Positions 1 through 10,861 of a stretch of DNA of 64,000 bases are shown here, piece after piece (the stretch's first letter is position 1; each line of letters opens with the position of its first letter). The notes under the pieces were generated by a model. It had not been told where the DNA came from, searched no databases, and was given only the letters and a program-made list of their open reading frames with translations. A program made the position numbers and the translations under genes. Source of the stretch: Flammulina velutipes. Its lineage: Eukaryota > Basidiomycota > Agaricomycetes > Agaricales > Physalacriaceae. Location of the stretch: the NCBI GenBank assembly GCA_011800155.1, contig CM022371.1, positions 496,001 to 560,000 on the forward strand, read 5' to 3'.

Positions 1-1
1 G

Positions 2-127
2 AAGGAGCGTAAACTCAAGGAGGAGTGCGAGGTGAGGACGAGGGATGATCACCCGGAGAGGGTACAGCAATCGAATGACGCGTATGTGGAGGCGAGGGCT
101 GTCGCAGATTTCTGGAACGAGATCTAG
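2..127 (+). CDS. 3' end of an unidentified gene (partial)
   Basis: The second forward frame is open from the window edge to a TAG at 125-127 and gives about 41 residues rich in Lys, Glu, Arg and Asp, ending in VADFWNEI. The strongly charged, non-repetitive composition is typical of a real C-terminus, and the following sequence (poly-T tracts, AATAAA at 395-400) looks like a 3' flank. No family can be named from this fragment. A chance open frame cannot be excluded because only about 126 bases are visible. Confidence 0.45.
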   Translation, partial: KERKLKEECEVRTRDDHPERVQQSNDAYVEARAVADFWNEI

Positions 128-467
128 AGATGGATTGTAGACTGGCGGGAGGCGGAGGCTCGGTTGGCGGTTGTAACGTAGGCCGCACAAGGTGATTCTG
201 CTCTGTCTGAGGGCGAAGAGACTGCATTCCGCGTGACGGGACACAAGACGCGAAATAGAGGTTTTCGATCTGGACCAGTAAATTTGGGTCCAGGTATACT
301 TCTCTCTATATGTTTAGTTGCCCTGGGTTTGTAGTTCCCAGTTTTTCTTGTTTAGTTCTCGTGGTCATCGTGATCTATTATTTGTAAACGTCGAAATAAA
401 AACATGAACAAAAAGACGCGCCACACTTCAGGTATATGCAAATTCTATCAGACGCCAATGGTGCAAA
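128..467. other. Intergenic, 3' flanks of two convergent genes
   Basis: About 340 bases between the stop of the partial plus-strand gene and the stop of the minus-strand BTB gene. It contains an AATAAA at 395-400 and T-rich stretches. I see no coding signal. Confidence 0.5.
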
Positions 468-1462
468 TTATATGTCCATCGGTCTATCCAGATCAGCCTT
501 CCTCACCAATGTCTCCCAGCTCTCTAAACCAAAGTACGACGGTAGTTCATCCCATAACACCCACCTAGCCGTCAAAAAAGACTCCCGACCCTCCCTCACA
601 CAATCCTCACATATCCTCGTCCCCAAGTCCGTCCAATTAACCTCGAACCTAAAGGGCGTCGGCAAAGCTGACTGCGCAAAGAAGTTGTCCCAAATCTTCA
701 ACGACTCAAGCCGACCCTTGTCGCATCGCGCCTTGGACGAACACGCCGCGGGGGTGAGGATGAAGGCGAGGAGGCGCGTGCGCAGCGCGTGTGTCAAGCG
801 ATCCCGCGCGATGAGACACGTCCGCTTCGTCTTCCAGTCGAGTTCTTCCTTCTGGATAGGGCCGGGGATGCCGTCCAGAAGCGCTTCGAGCCCAACCGCC
901 CAGGAGTACGCCATCGCGCTCGGGAGGAGAACGGGGTGGTCCGTCTCTATCGCGAGGTTGATCACGGCGAGAGTCCTACCCCGGAATTTCTGGATGGTGT
1001 CGTTCCCAGCGGCGGAGCGGAGGTCCCACGCTTCGATCGTGGCTGGGAATATACGCTGAAGGTGGCGCACGACGGTTTGGCGGAGGGGGTGTACTTGGTA
1101 TTTCGTGCTTATGCGGAGAATCCCGGATATCATTGCGAAGGGGGTATCGTTCGATGGGTTGTAGTATCTGGGGATTGTTAGTTTAGATGATGGCGTGTTA
1201 TGCGTTGTGGAGCGACCTACGAGGCGTCATGGATGGCTTTTAGAAAGTGTGTCAGATCGTGGGAGGAGTCATGTAGCTCTAGCACACGGCAGCCTTCTAT
1301 GAATGTGTTTGAGGAGGAGTGTAGGACCAGCTGCATGAACATTGGGGAATGATACACCAGGATCCCACGGGTAACGCGGAAGAGCGTGTTTTCTGCTCGC
1401 AAGACGATATCTCCATCCTCTAGCCAGAGGTCGGGTGAGTAGTTGAGATTCCTGGTGTCCAT
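468..1462 (-). CDS. BTB/POZ domain protein
   Basis: Two exons (1462-1221 and 1167-468) separated by a 53-bp intron (1220-1168) with donor GTAGGT, a CTAAC branch site and acceptor CAG. The joined frame is 942 nt, 313 residues. The first 80 residues carry the BTB hallmarks: SPDLWLEDGD, then a strand-helix stretch with LFRVTRGIL and FMQLVL, followed by the VLELHDSSHDLTHFLKAI motif. The second exon (YYNPSND, then ISGILRISTKYQV) is the helical extension typical of the large Agaricomycete BTB family. BTB domains mediate dimerisation and often recruit Cullin-3, but no Kelch or MATH partner domain is present, so the role of this family member is unknown. The gene is convergent with the partial gene at the window start. 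Confidence 0.85.
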
Positions 1463-1800
1463 TTACTGAGATGGTGAAAGTCAAGCATGGAATGTCGATC
1501 AAAAGTATCATTTGGTTGTGATCTCCGATCATCAAAACGCCACGCTTTTTGAATTTTCCTTTCCCTCTTGACCACGACCTCTGGCAAGTTCTTGGTTGTC
1601 ATTCTCGTAAGACATAGCATAAATCCGGCATCTGAGTAAATGCGTGGCAACCCGACTCCGATATACAACTGGAAAGTCATACGTAGTGCCCTGCCAACCA
1701 ACTAGACGACATCCAAAAACGCTTCCTGGAGATCCCACACTTATTCTCGTGATCCGGGTAATAGCTACTCATTTCAAGTATGGTAAAATGATGCTTATTC
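1463..1800. other. Intergenic
   Basis: Between the start of the BTB gene and the stop of the SRPBCC-like gene. Short open frames occur on both strands but none shows a domain or splice continuity. This interval must contain the BTB promoter. Confidence 0.4.
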
Positions 1801-2470
1801 CTACGCGGCTTCCAACTCTGTTTTCATTGCGTCTGCCTGGGCCTGGAACGCCACATTAAGGTCTTCCTCGTAAAACTTCTTCAGTGTCCCGGCCAGTGCT
1901 CCATCAAAATTTCCCCTCGACTCGTAGAACGTCTTGGTCCGACCGTCTTTTTTGTCTACGAAACTGCTCACTGCGCTCCATCTAACCGAATCCAGGATAG
2001 ATAACGGTACGTTCTTGACACGCCAAGCGACAGTACGGCGCTCTCGGTTGAAGTGGATAATTTCTTCGATGGAGACACGCTCGTTCCACCAATTGGAAGG
2101 CGTGTCGGCATCGACGGGGGCTGGCAGAGGCGGGATTTGGGCCGTGAGGCGCAGCGTTGCATTGAGTTGAGGTGTTTGGTCGGCAAGTGGCTTGCCGAAA
2201 TCATCTGTTACTACTGAGCCCCTTCATGTGGACATTAGGAAAGGGAGGTAGAGATGGTTTGGGTGCTTGCCTAACGAATGGATTCCAATCTGGATACGAG
2301 GGGAAGTCGAGGAGAAATGCCCAGGTGACGTCGACGTCGGCGTCGATAATCGAACTGCCGTGTACGGTGAAAAGGCCTGGTGGGGCATCGGGAAGGTTAC
2401 TGGGCGGGCTGGCGACGACGCCACCGACTGAGGCTAGACATAGCACGAGGATGGAGGATGGGAAAAACAT
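1801..2470 (-). CDS. Putative secreted SRPBCC (START-like) domain protein, frame break at the exon junction
   Basis: The first segment (2470 to about 2271) starts with a hydrophobic signal-like stretch (FPSSILVLCLASVGGVVA) followed by VHGSSIIDADVDVTWAFL and FPSYPDWNPFVR. This is the opening of SRPBCC proteins, which bind lipid or polyketide-like ligands in a deep cavity. The second segment (from about 2213 to 1801, TAG stop) continues the fold: LADQTPQLNATLRL, then AQIPPLPAPVDADTPSNWW, then VSIEEIIHFNRE and VAWRVKNVP, ending in a C-terminal amphipathic helix. The likely intron (GTTAGG...CTCAG, or a GC donor at 2270) does not keep frame in any canonical combination I tried. Either the splice sites are unusual or a one-base indel has broken the gene. 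Ligand unknown. Confidence 0.6.
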
Positions 2471-3615
2471 GGGGTTCTTTTCACGCAGATTGATGAGTAC
2501 TCTTTTTCAGCCTTTTATAGGCAGACGGGGGAATCATCGGGAGCAGTGATTGATATTATGTGAACGTAAATCATTTCATGGGTTCGAATAATCTGATGTC
2601 GCCAATGGTCGAGAGGAATTCTTGAACTAGCCTGAATGGGCTGAACGACCGATGTCGTACCGCGGTGACAATTAACGCGTCAGTTTTGTTGCTTTGTCTG
2701 CAAGAGGACTGCAACAGGCCTCCCAGAGATGCTCCATGTATGATCCCCTTCGCCGTGTGAGGTAACTATTGAAGTCAAATAGACACATGCTACTCTAGAT
2801 CTCGCCCACCAATACTTTGACAAAACAATAAGTATGTAGCCGTGAGAAACTTGCTGAAAGATTGCAAAGAAATTGGACGTGAGTGTCCCTTCAAAGTTCC
2901 GCCGTAAATTTGGGCTGTCTTGCTTTCAATAAATTCCTGATATCCGATAGCTTTATGGCCGCAAGATGTGCGAGGTAGCGGGAAAGAGTGTCGTGTAACG
3001 CAGTCACAGAAATAACTTGAGCTAGGGAGCTTATGACAAGCTTGAAAATTCAGACACAGCTGTCAGATATAGTTATACCATATATACCGTACAGAAAATA
3101 CTCCAATACATTTTACGAGCCATGTGCAAGTGCCACTGAGACGTATAATAATATCGATGGGCATTTGGTCACAAATGGTCACAGTGGCGAGAGCATTAAG
3201 AGGCATTAAGTACTATCAAGTACTATCGTCGTTCAGATCTATATAGTTCTGCATTTTTACAAATATAAATAGTCTGGAGGATGTATCTATACAGTTCATG
3301 GCATCTAATCCCGCATCCCATGTATATACCCGATTGATATCTTTGAGAAGAATTAAATTTGAAGCTCCCCTCGCACAAGTGCTATTATATTATATGGCAG
3401 ACTTACCAACGCCACACCCATCTCTATTATTCTCTATTATAATTGCCACGTTGCAAAGAACGAAGCATTTACTTGCAAAGCTTGTTCCAAGTCTTGTCCG
3501 TCTTGTTCAAGTCCATTTCGGACAAATCATTTCCACGTGGTTATCTTATCACTGACACGTCGGCCACGCACCGTTCTTCTCTCAACCCAACTCTCCTTCC
3601 TCTTCCCCCGCCACG
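2471..3615. other. Long intergenic region upstream of SEC63
   Basis: AT-rich, with no recognisable exon. It includes small local repeats: a double AAGTACTATC around 3210-3230 and two copies of a GGTCACA-type motif near 3170-3182. It should hold the promoters of SEC63 (plus) and of the minus-strand SRPBCC gene. Confidence 0.4.
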
Positions 3616-5847
3616 ATGGCGACGTACAACTACGATGAGTCCGGCAACATGGCCGCGTACTTTGTCATAACCTTCCTCGCATTCATTCTCATACCGCTCT
3701 CTTTCTCGACGTTATTCAGTGCGTTCGCCAGCGTTTCGCACTGAATTGTTCACCGACCTTTCTTGACAGAAAAGAGAAAAGAAACGCTCAACGAATGTCA
3801 ATGCGGGCCATGCATTCAGTCGCGTACCGCACTGTCCAAGGTGGGAGGAACGCGGTTCACTACAAGGTGCGTTCTTGCATTTCCAAATCACCCCCCGCGT
3901 TGACGTTCTCGTCAGACATTTCATTCTGGGCTTCGGCTGGGCCATCTTCTTCTTCCTGGTCCATCGGGCAAGCAATGCCACGAACGACAACAAAATGTAC
4001 GATCCATACGAAATTCTGGGCATTAAAATCGGCATGTCGGAAAAGGACATTAAATCCCACTTCAAGAAGCTCTCCAAACTCTACCATCCTGACAAGGTCA
4101 AGGCCACTGCCGAGCAGACCCTCGAAGAGATCCAGAATAAATTTGTGGACATCACAAAGGCATACAAATCGTGCGTATGTCCCTCCATCACACTCTTCGG
4201 TCTAACCCTTTGCTAGGTTGACAGACGAAACGATACGTCGCAACTGGGAAGAGTTTGGTGATCCTGATGGTCGCCAACAAATGTCGATGGGAATCGCACT
4301 GCCTCCATGGATTGTCGAAGGCAAAAACAACATCTGGGTGCTCGGACTGTATGGTCTCATCTTCGGTGGTGGCCTCCCCATGCTCGTTGGACGTTGGTGG
4401 TTTGGTTCTCGTCAACGAACAAAGGACGGTATCACATCCCGCTCCGCCGCCGCATTTTTCAAGGCCGTCACTGAAACTTCGGAACTACCAGAGGCAATGG
4501 GTATCTTGGGTCAGGCGTTCAAGTTCGAGGGTACCCCGTTGGACAAGGACAAAGCTGAGCTAGCGAGATTAGAGAAGGAGATCGACGCGAGCAAGGAGAG
4601 CAAGTGGCTTTCAAATGTCATGGAAATCGCGGGCAAGGACGACGAAGGCAAGAAGAGGGCGCTGACATTGTTGTTCGCGCACTTGCTTCGGTTGAACGTA
4701 AATAGCGCGGTATTGAAGAAAGGCGCGTGATTTCTCCCTCTTGACACTCTTCTTCGCAAATTAATGGTGGTCCACAGAGCAACGTCGCGTCGTCCTACAC
4801 ACCCCAACTCTGTTGAATGCCCTCCTTAACATCGCGACGTCGCGCAATTGGCTCCTTCCGACTTTATCTGTGATGCGGCTGCAAGCGCATATAGTACAGG
4901 CTCTCTTACCATCTCAAAGCAAGGTTGCTCAACTTCCTGGCATCAAACCCGAGGAAATCGAAGCGAATCCCGAAGTTGCTCAATTCATCAAGAAACTCGA
5001 AGCAAACTCTGACAGCCGAACGGTGGACGCCAAGAAAGCCGTGGAGAAATGGGGCCAAGTCGACCTTTTGAGTGCTTCGTTCAGAGGTTCGTCGTGTTTC
5101 CGTTGTGTAACAAGTGGGGGGTTGACTCTATGGCTTTCCAGTCATCGACGAGAGACAGGTTACTCCATCCGCCATCGTTCATCTTGTTTTGAAGCTTCGG
5201 CTGACCTCTCCGACATCAAGTACCGCGAAGTCGGAAAAGGAAGAAGACGAGGAGGAACAGAACGTCAAGGCGAACGAGAAGAAGGACTACCAGTTCCTGT
5301 CCGGCAAGAAGGAGATGGAAGATCTTCCTGGAGTCAAACCATCATACGTCCATGCTCCATATTGGCCGTCGGTACGTCTTCTGACAGCTTTCTCTCTTCA
5401 ATGCTCTCACACTTATATTAGAGCCGTAAACCCTCTTGGTGGATCATTCTTGCTGACCCCCGTACTCAACGATTAGCTATTCCGCCGATGAAGATATCTG
5501 ATATCCCTTCAATAACCGACCTTCCCTCGTCACGCCCATATCGTTCATACAAGATCCAATTCCAGGCACCTCCTAATATCAGTGTCAACTTGTGGCGAGT
5601 GTATGTGGTGTCAGATTCGTTTGTTGGTGAGGAGGTGTGGGCGCCTATCACGCTACGAGTAGAGGAGCCTGCGGCTATCGAAGAGGTGGAGGACGATATC
5701 AGCGAGCCGGATGAGGATTCGCTGGCTGGACAGATGGCAATAATGAAGGGTGGCAAGGTGAAGAGGCAGGATGAGTATGAAAGTGATGATGAGAGCGAGA
5801 CGGACGAGGAGGAGGCGGGCGATGATAGCAGTAGTGACAGTGATTAG
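3616..5847 (+). CDS. SEC63: Sec63, ER translocon J-domain protein
   Basis: Sec63 recruits the Hsp70 BiP/Kar2 to the Sec61 channel for post-translational import into the ER. The start (MATYNYDESGNMAAYF) and the following helix match fungal Sec63. The next exon has the CQCGPC lumenal-loop motif, then a second helix, the J domain (MYDPYEILGI, with HPDK at 4084-4095) and IRRNWEEFGDPDGR. A third membrane helix follows (NIWVLGLYGLIFGGGLP) before the Sec63/Brl domain (LLNALLNIATSRNWLLPTL). The C-terminus is acidic (ESDDESETDEEEAG), which in yeast binds Sec62. Exons: 3616-3718, 3770-3866, 3916-4170, 4217 to about 4700, about 4778-5086, 5142-5371, 5422-5847. The junction near 4700-4780 is unresolved: GTGATT, GTATTG and a GC-type donor are all possible, and homology favours continuity after VLKKG. 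Confidence 0.93.
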
Positions 5848-7038
5848 GTGGTTCCTTTACATTTGCAAGAGCATGTTCTATTTATTGAGACAGCGAGAGG
5901 GTAATGACTAGTGTAGAGGTATGGAAATATTCACTCCAAGTGGCCGTATCGACATGATTCCAGAGGTCATTGAGCAGAAAGCCATTGTAAGATAGTAAAA
6001 AAACTAGACCATTCAAAGCAGCATGCCAAATAGGCTAGATGACAAGGTGAGCACTTGCGCGGTTGTCAGCCGCTGTTAGTACTCCTATGCCATAAAAAAT
6101 AGGATTCTGATAACAACAGAACTACACCAAATGATGAAGGGCTCATATGCGCCACACTTCTTTTAATGACAGCTTTGAACTCCCCTCAAAATCCTATCAG
6201 AGAAACCTTGATAACGGCAAAATGGGTGAATTGGGTATTACCATTCAAATCACCCTTGAGGTCTTGAAACACGTCCCTCCCACTTGAATGAGTATCTTCT
6301 TTCCCCCTCGAATCATGTCGGTCACTGACGGGATTCCTTTTCCTGCGAACATGTGGCGAGTTCCAAACCTTGAGTCAGCTCATAGGATGTTGACGACATG
6401 CCGTTGCTTCTCAGAACGTGCCAGCCACGGTACAGATGCCATCGTTGATATCTTGTAATGGTATACGGAGTTTTGAGTCTCTCTGGTACACACTACGTAG
6501 TCATCCAAGGTGCTACCCACGTCTATCCCTAAGGGCACGTACTTACGTATACATCACTTGAACGTTCATACGATGACTATCGCGTCTACCTTTTTCTTCC
6601 CTGTGGCGCAAGTCTCGTTCAACCGCCGGAGGCAGTAAGTGTAATGCATACCTCACCTCCGAATCAATCGCTTCTTTCTCAGGTTTCAGATTTTGAATGC
6701 CCAAGCTTACGAACAGATCTTCACCCCCATGCCGCCTCTCACCACTACGGCCGATAGAGTAACAGCAGCCAATCAGCGGCCGCAGACTGTGCTTTTGGCT
6801 ATTGGCCTCCCCCGAGCCTCGAGGAATCGATAATCAAGTTTTGTTCGTATCATCAGGTGCATCGAATCACTGTCAATGGTGGTACAAACTAGAAGTACAA
6901 AGGAACGGAAGACAAAAGAACAGCAGGTGAAAGAAAGCAATGGAAAGGAATCATGTGGAGCGTCGGTAAGCGCTTCTCCCCTGTGGCGTAGGCCGCCTAG
7001 ATGGAAATCGATGCCATCCCTGTCATCTGGGCTAACTG
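5848..7038. other. Intergenic, possibly relic sequence
   Basis: About 1.2 kb with no open frame that resembles a known protein. On the minus strand a short stretch (about 7022-6930, reading VSPDDRDGIDFH) could be a further exon of the MAPKKK-type fragment immediately upstream, but I could not splice it convincingly. No protein kinase domain is visible here. Confidence 0.35.
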
Positions 7039-7543
7039 TCATGACCCTCTAGCATATTGCCTGCGACTCCTGGAAAGGGTCGGAGTGTGAGTAATTCGGT
7101 AAAGGATGAGCGGGATGGGCAGCACGTACGGACTCGTAGCCAATAGGTGCTTTTTGGAGTATTCTGAGGTCATACCATTACTAGAAGGAGTGGCCTCGGA
7201 ATATGTACGGTCTGGCGCCGTTGAGATGAAAAAGGTGAGCGAGCCAGATGCATCCCCTTGGGTAGAGCAGAGTTCGAAGATCATGGCGTCGGAGAGGGCG
7301 CCGCTGATGGCATATGCCCCCACTTGAGACTGGTATACACGGAATCGAGAACGTCGGTCATCTGGTATATGTAACTGCGCGTTGTAAAATTAGTGTCTTT
7401 GCGGGCATGTGTGGTTCAGCGAACGCACTTTTGCAAACATACGCTCCCGAATGGTGTTCCCATCTCCCGCCCCGGTTATCTCGACGACATGGTATTGCTC
7501 AGCATTGACGGTGACGATGATCCTGGTGACTGGTAGGCTGTAC
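7039..7543 (-). pseudogene. Orphan fragment resembling the N-terminal domain of Bck1-type MAPKKK
   Basis: Two spliced pieces. Exon A (7543-7429) encodes RIIVTVNAEQYHVVEITGA, then GDGNTIRERMFAK. A 54-bp intron (donor GTGCGT, acceptor GCGCAG) leads in frame to exon B (7374-7039), which begins LHIPDDRRSRFRVYQ and continues GAYAISGALSDAMIFELC, then ASGSLTFFIS. From memory of the family, this pattern resembles the ubiquitin-like region near the N-terminus of fungal Bck1-like kinases. No kinase catalytic motifs follow downstream, and no upstream exon joins in frame: the best candidate at about 7573-7735 is one base out of phase, and the alternative is an ATG split by the intron at about 7608. It is therefore either a short stand-alone domain protein or a decayed gene copy. 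Confidence 0.55.
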
Positions 7544-7572
7544 CTATAGGAAGGGGAGGAATACGCGTTAAC

Positions 7573-9087
7573 TCAAGCTCTTGGGACGTAAGACGGGATG
7601 CAGCTCACATTATAGGTTGGGGAAGCGATTCCTGGATTCATCATGCTACATACGCATCTCTTATAAGTTGAGACCAAAACGCCTTGATCAGTCCATGATG
7701 TAACGTTAAAGGGTAGATATAGCAGATCGAAGATTGATGTTTGCTAGATGGATGGACCCCGGCCAAACAGGCGACACGACCAAGATGTTTGACAAATCGC
7801 GTTTGATCCACAAGCAGCGTACACGCAGAACTCGAGGGCCCAAATTAGTTGATGTTTCTGGCCCTGCGTAGTGGTTGTTTGGCCGCTCCGAGTTTTCATT
7901 GGATGGCTTGAACGATGACTGGAGATGCATCAGGTCCTATGGGGTCGGAGGCGCTCCCGGGCTCGGTGTGAGCGAGTAGACCAAGTTTCATCGATTGACA
8001 AGTACAACGAGGGGGATCCAGGTGGAAAATGGACGACGGTGGATTTAAACTCAAGCCTCGCGCTGATGCGAGAGGCCGATGCGGAATGGGGAACAAGTCG
8101 GGAAGGAAGAGTTCACGGGAAAGGTTTATGGCAGCCGAAGTTCATGACCCAAAAAGACCAGTTCCGCCACCCATCTGTCCGAGTTTTGATGGTATTCTGA
8201 TGAGCTAACATGTGGGTCAGTGTATATAGACAAGTTTAATTGCAGACTCAAACGAATACCCTCATGTCAAAGTTGCTGGAATGGCGCCCGATGTCAGGAG
8301 GAGAGGGGTTGTCTGTCAAGGAAGGACTATGAAGAATGGCGCCACCAGTAAGTTCGGCCTGTTATCGTTCGATGACGGGAGCGGAGCTCGAGGAACGACT
8401 GCAGGTTCAATCACCACGAGGCGGGTATTATGCAAAAACAGCACGTACTATCAGAAAATCGGCGGGTTTTTACTCACTCGGAGGGTCGCCTACAATGCAT
8501 ACTCCAAAGTGAGCTGGCAGCAGGTAGACGGAGGGTCAATCGTAGCGGAATCTGACATTTCAGCAGCTTCGCACTGACATGAAGAGACATCTGAAACGAA
8601 TGATGGTCCCCCCGGTCCGGGTATCGATCAGACCGAAGCACTTATGCCTCAATTCATCGTCGGTTTGTCGTCTCGCTGAATAGCCTAGAAGGCCTGCAAC
8701 GTTGCACTGTCGGCCGCTCAGCCAAAGAAAGAAATTCGCTGGTGACAGGTTGACACCGAATTGTTGCAAGTCTTGTAAACGTACCCACGGTAGTATCTGC
8801 TGGATCCACAGAACAATTCATTCGACCAGAAGATTCGCATGGTTCATACGTCAAGTAAAACATGGATATGCGTGTTATGGCGACCTGAAATCAACGAGTT
8901 ACTTACATTGCAGCAGGATCGTGTAAGAGAACGTACCTCCGATTGAAAGCGCGACGATGACATTGGTTCCCGACACGTAGGATACAGCGCATACGTTATG
9001 GAATGCTTCCCCGCTCCTCCAAGTTAACCTTTAACCATGCACAATTAGATAACAAACCACACCGTGTACACGGATTGTAATGACCCA
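7573..9087 (-). other. Unresolved region with exon-like minus-strand segments
   Basis: Several minus-strand stretches look like exons but could not be assembled. One ends at about 7573 and contains VTSWTDQGVLVSTYKRCVCS and further cysteines. One at about 7870-7755 contains ALEFCVYAACGSNAIC. One at about 8960-8895 reads like a membrane helix (VSGTNVIVALSIGG). One near 8863 has SGRMNCSVDPADTTVG. Good donor sites (GTGAGT, GTAAGT, GTGAGC) are present. These could be parts of a Cys-containing membrane or secreted protein, but no family is recognised. Confidence 0.25.
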
Positions 9088-10667
9088 TCATTCCACTTCG
9101 AAAAGCGTGGAGCTTGGGGGCCTTACATCCAGCATCTTCGTCGCAAACAATTTGGGCAATACACGCTCCAAACTGTGGCATACCTCCTCTTCCTGCTTCT
9201 GTGAAAGGCCTCCCCAAACTCCGTTGACGACAATATGAAGCGTCCCGAGATGAGGAAATCGCGCACGATCCGAAAGAATGTCGTCCATCGCCTTCCACGG
9301 GAGAAATTGATTGCGTCGAAAATCGGCCTGGAGGAAACATTGGATGATGATTTCGCGGAGATGGGTCGAGCAGGATGCCTGTAATGATTCTAACAATGGA
9401 ACGAACCATTGGTACAGTGCGTCACTGCGCCCAACATCGTTGAAAAGTATATCAATTGAGAAGGATTCCAATCGCCGACATTTTGAAAGGATGTCGGTGA
9501 TATCTAAGTGGCGTATAGTAAATCATTTTGAGGTGCATGCTGAATGGACTCGACTCACAAAAGGCGTCTTCGTTGTTATCGACCTGGATATCCACCCCGA
9601 TCTCCTTCAGAGTAGGACCGATGAGATTGAAATACTGAGAATATACGTCCAGATATTGGTTGAGAACCTTGTCCCAACAGATGCTGGTACTATCCAATGC
9701 TAGATTGAAAGCGCCGGATGACATAATGATGTCGAGTATCTGCGGAGAAGTGCAGAGAGTGAAATCAAGTTCCTTCAACGTAGCAATACTTGGGGAAGAC
9801 GGCAGCATACGAAAGATGGGTGTGGGCGGGGGAGCGTCATATTGCCAATCGCCCTCCCATAGTACACGATGCATCGACAGGATTCGAAGCTTCGGGAAAC
9901 ATTCAATGAACGCTGCTAAATCTCCCAAATCCACGAAGTCGCAGGTGTCCAGGTAAATGCATTCAAGAGTATTTTGGACTGCGGAGAAGGCGATGGATGT
10001 CCAGCAGCTGATGGAATGGTGACATTCGGGCCATTGTATATTGGACAGCGACAGTGAATTGAGATTGGTCAGTTTGGAAAGAAATTCGAGGAGTTTTGGG
10101 AGCATGAGGTCTTCGTAGGAATCTATGTCAAGAGACCGCACAAGCGAGGCGATCCGGGGTGAGCTTGTGACGATGGATATCCCGGTGTTGATTCTATCGA
10201 AAGGGTTGCTTGTGTCCTCAAAGGATGGACGGAGCTCGACCGATGAGAAGAGGTGCATGCGCGCTGACAACAGCCATGAACGACAGACGAGAGCACAAAT
10301 CGAGAGTAACGTCTTGTCATCGTGCGCAAAGTCAATAATATAGTCGAACACTTCCTGAGGTATGCGATGGGCGGCAGGAGTTCGTTTGGGCTTTGGCCAG
10401 ATGAGCATGTTAGTAATTCTGTCGTGAAGAACTGCTCACCTTGGGCTTCATAGGCTGCTTGAAATTTCCCCTTCCTTCTTCTATACCATGCTTTCTCCCT
10501 AGTTCGTAGGCTGTGTCCCACAGCCGTCTGAGAGCCTCTTTCTGGTCTTGCGATACGAGTGTGATTGCACCAGAGAAAGCATCTTCAACATTTGGCAGTG
10601 GCTGAGAGGACGACGCGGTCTCGATCTTCTTCTTTCCTTTTGGCTTTCGTTTGACTGGTTCAGACAT
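9088..10667 (-). CDS. F-box protein with basic N-terminal extension
   Basis: Exons 10667-10440, 10390-9559 and 9503-9088 give 491 residues in a continuous frame. Intron 1 (10439-10391, 49 bp) has GTGAGC, an ACTAAC branch site and AG. Intron 2 (9558-9504, 55 bp) has GTGAGT...TTAG. Residues 1-76 are basic and low-complexity (KRKPKGKKK) with a helical stretch DQKEALRRLWDTAYELGRK. An F-box-like motif follows (RIPQEVFDYIIDFAHDD, then LVCRSWLLSARMHLF), and the rest is an irregular leucine-rich region. F-box proteins act as substrate adaptors of SCF ubiquitin ligases; the target here is unknown. A shorter protein starting at the ATG at 10408, inside intron 1, would also contain the whole F-box, so the fusion of the N-terminal part is inferred from splice signals and phase. 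Confidence 0.75.
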
Positions 10668-10861
10668 GTACGAAAGCGATGGTGGGTATTGGTGGGTGCA
10701 GATGATTATGGAAAAATCCATCAATAGCCAACACCTGGCCAACACGTTCCAACTCTTGACGGCACATAAAACCATACTGCTATGCTATGGTTCAAATAAG
10801 AATCCATAAAAAGCCTATATACACTAAGAATCCATATTCTAAGCATTTAAAGATATACAAG

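Noticed and set aside
436..1181. Plus-strand frames of 207 and 130 codons over the BTB gene
   Set aside because: They are antisense to the BTB exon; only the minus strand splices into a BTB fold.
3140..3240. Small direct repeats upstream of SEC63 as a regulatory array
   Set aside because: Only two short imperfect copies in AT-rich DNA; too weak to call.
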